From contig NMRA01000415.1 in the NCBI GenBank assembly GCA_002633005.1, forward strand, positions 1 through 64,000: a stretch of DNA of 64,000 bases, given 5' to 3'. Source of the stretch: Phoronis australis (lineage: Eukaryota; Phoronida; Phoronidae). The translations under genes and the position numbers were made by a program. This document shows positions 59,881 through 64,000 of the stretch, piece by piece (the stretch's first letter is position 1; each line of letters opens with the position of its first letter). The notes beneath the pieces were generated by a model that saw only the letters and a program-made list of their open reading frames with translations, did not search any database and was not told the DNA's origin.

Positions 59881-62394
59881 TTAAATAGGGTAACGACGAC
59901 ATACAGTAATAAAGGGCTGCCTGTTTGAAGCATATTGGGTCTAGGGAGAGAAGTTGTTGCCAATTTATTTTTTTTTCAGTTTTAGTTTGTTTCAGATTGC
60001 CCAAAATTCCTCAGAATTTTTTTTTCCAGGAATTATGTCAACTTATGTGTTGTATCATGACTAACATTTTCGAGCAGTTAGTCCTGCAAAAATTGTTCTT
60101 GGTAAAGAATTTATGTAAGGCTATGCAGAGGGATTATGCAATGCAGTTTTCTTATGAGTAGGGCACTAACGAAAGATTTCATTGTGGGTATAATTAAAAT
60201 GTTTTTCAATTTTCAAGTGTTATCGTTAAAAAGTGGCATTTTATATGTTTCTAAGACCACGTGTAGGCATCAAAGATAACGTCTTACGAGATTTTGGCAG
60301 CTACCCCAATTGTGTTCGCTCTTGTTACTGGAAGTTCAGCTGCTAGGGTCATTTTTGTGCAGACCCGCCCCTAAATGTAGCCGTCAGTTTGTCCAACGGT
60401 AAATCTGGCACTTGAGTGAAAGCTCGTATCAGTAAACTTTTAGTGAGGCCTTACATCATAACGAACATTAATCATTGAACTAGCTGAAATATAACGACAA
60501 CGTCGATACTAAAACATATTGAAATATTCAACACCTTTCATGAATTCAGGCGATGCGCACTTTGTCAAGGGAATAACAAAGACTACCTATCGGAAACATA
60601 TAGATGGATGTAAACGAAATCGCACAGTGTACCAAATAGTGGTATATAATAGACAGCAAAAACAATACCGGTCATAGTTTTACTATTTCACTATTTTATT
60701 TTTATATGTCGGAAACTGCACGGCATTCCAGAATCTACGTGATTAATTTATTATAATTAATCAGCCAGTGACTACCGTGTCCGGGACTTGACTATTATAA
60801 CTGCAAAAAGAGTCTGAGTGTTTTTTGAAAAATAAATTTGTTGAGTATTATAGGAGTCTGTGGTACACTTTTGATCTGGAAATATCTATTTCTCAAACTC
60901 ATCCATTCTTAATGCACGGCAGAAGATGCTACCAACCACTGGAACTGGTGACAACTGTAACCCCGTGGATTTGAAATTAAATTAAGAGTGAAAAAACACC
61001 AGCAATACCAGTGAACAAACTTGAGGTACAAGCTACAAATTGGGTCACTCTATCTTGCCGCAATGGAGTTGGGACGCTTTTTTAGAAGTGGGTATACGTG
61101 TTTATGCATGCGGTCACTCACTTTATCTGATCAGAAAATTTTCTCTATGTCTGGTTCTGAAAAAAGGTGAGATTTCTTACCAAAAACTCTCCTTGTGCAT
61201 ATTATTGCTGGACACTAGTTCCAATAAACACTGCTTATACATGCAAACCGTGTTCGATCCCCTTCCTTGCTTACAACAATCATTAGTACTCCATGTGTGA
61301 CTTAATTGTTTGTGTTTAATAGTTTTACCATGTTCCTAAATCTTGCACAACCAAGAACTGCACAATGTAAAGTTCTGAATATCTTCAACTGGGACAAACT
61401 GGCTACGTGACGTAAATTCCAACACCCTGACGTATTCCTTTAAAATCTGGACAACTTTACACATACAGTCTTTTTGACTCTCACAAGTGACAGACATCAG
61501 ACCTTAAGTGCACAAAGTAAATGTGACCGGGACAAAATATGGAACTTTATTCCACCTTTCCTCCTTCAGGGCTCTAGGACATCCATCGTTATAACCCGTT
61601 TTGATAACTGGGATTTCCCGTGGCGTAAAATCAACGACAGCACCTCAATTGTGCTAATATAGCCTGATTTCAAACAGCATACCACTACTCCATTTTTGAT
61701 CAAGGTTAATGTTGTTCTTCAAGAAATTTGAATGTACACAATGTCTACAAGTATACCCAGTAAATACAAAATAAAACATCCATGTAAATTACGATTTAAA
61801 GAAAAGACCACAACTGAGACACTTAAACAACTGTGAAAATATAGAGAACCGTATACTAGCACTTTCAATTACGACGCAATCATTTGATAACGAAATGAAC
61901 AAAAATAAAAACCGTGTCTTCTTTAATTAGGCAAGCATGAAATATCTCCGTGTCCATTTACATGAAACAGTTTTGCAAACGAGATATTTGAGAGTGTAGT
62001 TGAATGCGAGTCAAAGAACATGTTGCGCGGGACAGTATAGAACTTTATTTCGCAACGCATTACATGTGATATGTTTGTCAGTCTGATCGTTCGTGGAACT
62101 CGAACAGACATAATATTCAGTAACAGTTCAAACACACATACACGTAACTCGGAAAGTAGATCATATTAAAGACAAATTAAAAGCAAAACGGTAAATGACA
62201 GTAAATAATAACTTAATGATGTATTGAGCCTCCAGCAACACAAATCACATCCGACGACCAGTATGACAACATTCACAGGAGAGCCTCAACTTGCCGGATA
62301 ACCCGGGTGTGATCTCAGCGACCTGAGTGCACTCGGCCATTCATAAAAAAATTAGCATTCACAGAACTCAGTGCCTGGTAGGCGGAGCTAAGCT
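59881..62394. other. No supported gene
   Basis: AT-rich DNA between the two copies of the old duplication. Frames such as 59925-60161 and 61040-61300 are short and unsupported. GGGACANNATAGAACTTTAT-like stretches at 61528 and 62030 are weakly similar. Confidence 0.5.
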
Positions 62395-63870
62395 TATTCA
62401 CAGTAAATATCAAAGGAGGGGAATTGTATTTCTATAAGAAGAACAAAGACAAGGCGATTTACTTCTCGTTGAAGGCAACATGTCACCACGTATACAGCAC
62501 CATTCTTTTTCAATTTGCTGTTCCTTCAAAATGAGTCAGGTTCAATGTGAACAACTCATCTGGTTTTCTAGAAATTTGTGTAAGAAAATCATGACGTGCG
62601 AGTTCAACAGTTTAGGTTAAGATTTATGGGATTAGACGTACACTGGCTGCAACAAGTAGTATAACATCCTTTTTTCATGTTTATTACGAAATATTCAAGT
62701 CAATAAATATACATAACCCAGAAAACGCCAACAAGCATTGTACATGTGTTAAAAATACAAAGAATCCAATATACAATTATTATACACAAATACATGCACT
62801 TACAAAATAAAAAATATGTTAAGATTACAATGACTTATGATTGCGAATGTAAAAAAATCATTTTCATGCATACACATGCATAAAACTCCATAAAGAAATT
62901 TTGATACTATTTGGAGTAAAACCCTATTTTCATTTGGGTTGAGTTCTTGACCTTATTGAAGAAATAATATTTGTTGTAGAATTGCGTAATTTCAGATATT
63001 TTGTAAATATTAAGGTATTGTAGAACACCCTTATTAAATTTGTCATGGTTTAGTGCATGTCATGTGCGTCTGCTGTTTCAAATACTTTAAGGTCAACCAT
63101 CAACAGGCTGTATTGATATTTTGAGCTATAAATGGTTAGGCGTACTTGTTATTAGTGTCAACTTAGCGTTGACGTTAAGGGAATGGAAATGCGAGTCTTG
63201 GCTCGAAGTTAAAAGCTCAATTTCAATGTTTTTGTTGTAAGCCGATGGATTTAACAGTGAAGCTTGGACGCGATGGTACACCTGAAAGGGTCACTACAGT
63301 CGTATTACACCACTGGGTGGCGCTTAACATTGACTGTTGAAACTTATTCAAATTTAACCTTTCCTTCTGTTACGGCAGACGGTAATTAACAAACTAACAA
63401 AATCATTGGTTTTAACCCCAAAGCCACAGTTTGCATGCAATTATTACGCAATGAAAGATAGTGCGTTCAAACTGCCAAACTACTCCACATTATATTAATT
63501 AGGTGAAAAGTGAATGTCGACTAGCTAAACGTTTTTAAAAATCCAAAATATTAGAACAGCTCCTGAAGTTTCCGCTAAACTTTCCGCTTGTCAGTAATAA
63601 GTATCTAAGAAAAGTGAAGGAAGAGCAAAATGTGAGTTAAAGTGTGACAAAATAACCATCGTATACTCAGAACAAGTGAATGCCAGTCGTAGCAGTCACA
63701 TGCACCTTTAACTGTCCAGCCAACACTGCACGTGCAAATCATTAAGGAGCTTGCCACAGGTAGAAATTAATCCGTGACTTAAGATATTGAGGACCACTAG
63801 GACTACATCTTACTCGAACTTTATTTCAAATCTAACGGCAGTGTCATCAATGATGGTGAGATTTTTATCA
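62395..63870. repeat. Old non-coding duplication, right copy
   Basis: Matches 58640-59880 with an extra AT-rich insertion at about 62665-63040. The window ends soon after (64000), so a gene next to it could lie outside. Confidence 0.7.
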
Positions 63871-64000
63871 ACCTAAGCAATAAATCAAATAGTCAAATGT
63901 TGATAAACTAAATGAGGGTTCCAATTGTTATTTGATCGACGACACTGTATAAGAAATCAGAATCCATGCAGACCTAGAATTTGTTTCTAATATTCTCTGA

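Overview
The window is eukaryotic, from an animal. It has long AT-rich introns with GT-AG splice sites, minisatellites, a non-LTR retrotransposon and a multi-exon caspase. The frequent TACATGTA/ACATGTAC motif, the dispersed GTCCGTCCG-type repeats and the small terminal-inverted-repeat elements suggest a marine invertebrate (mollusc, brachiopod or amphioxus type). I cannot name the species from sequence alone.

Region 1 (about 0.5-39 kb) is a nest of direct segmental duplications. Unit 1 (564-16340) recurs in shortened form as unit 2 (16349-25129). Part of unit 2 recurs at 25131-26910, and 28326-30571 recurs at 30573-32618. These units carry two kinds of small plus-strand exon. Type A (207 or 213 nt) and type B (78 or 84 nt, with a related 66-nt type C) both start and end in phase 0. 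Five A copies and six B copies are intact; the other copies have stops, lost donors or truncations. Where copies can be aligned, A exons differ far more than the introns beside them, and mostly by amino-acid changes. The four single-N bases (21942, 25130, 30572, 31664) all lie inside or at the edges of duplicated blocks, so part of the duplication may be an assembly artefact.

Region 2 (39.6-52 kb) holds one convincing gene on the plus strand. Its nine exons join in frame to 629 residues and end in a complete caspase domain: the Arg of the RHG motif, LSHGE, QSC and SFR are all present. Upstream of the caspase domain lies an 800-nt exon whose product I do not recognise. The 5' end of the gene is not identified. 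The phase-0 A/B exons lie upstream on the same strand and could splice to the first exon of this model, giving a caspase with an expandable N-terminal linker. That connection is inference.

Region 3 (52-64 kb) has no gene I can support. It holds a CpG-richer promoter-like stretch (about 55.3-57.4 kb), a small inverted-repeat element, and an old duplication of non-coding sequence (58.64-59.88 kb and 62.40-63.87 kb).

Mobile elements elsewhere are a minus-strand LINE fragment copied with the duplications, a 2.4-kb palindrome-rich inverted-repeat element inside the last caspase intron with a lone inverted end at 35.5 kb, and a tRNA-like SINE head at 7.3 kb.
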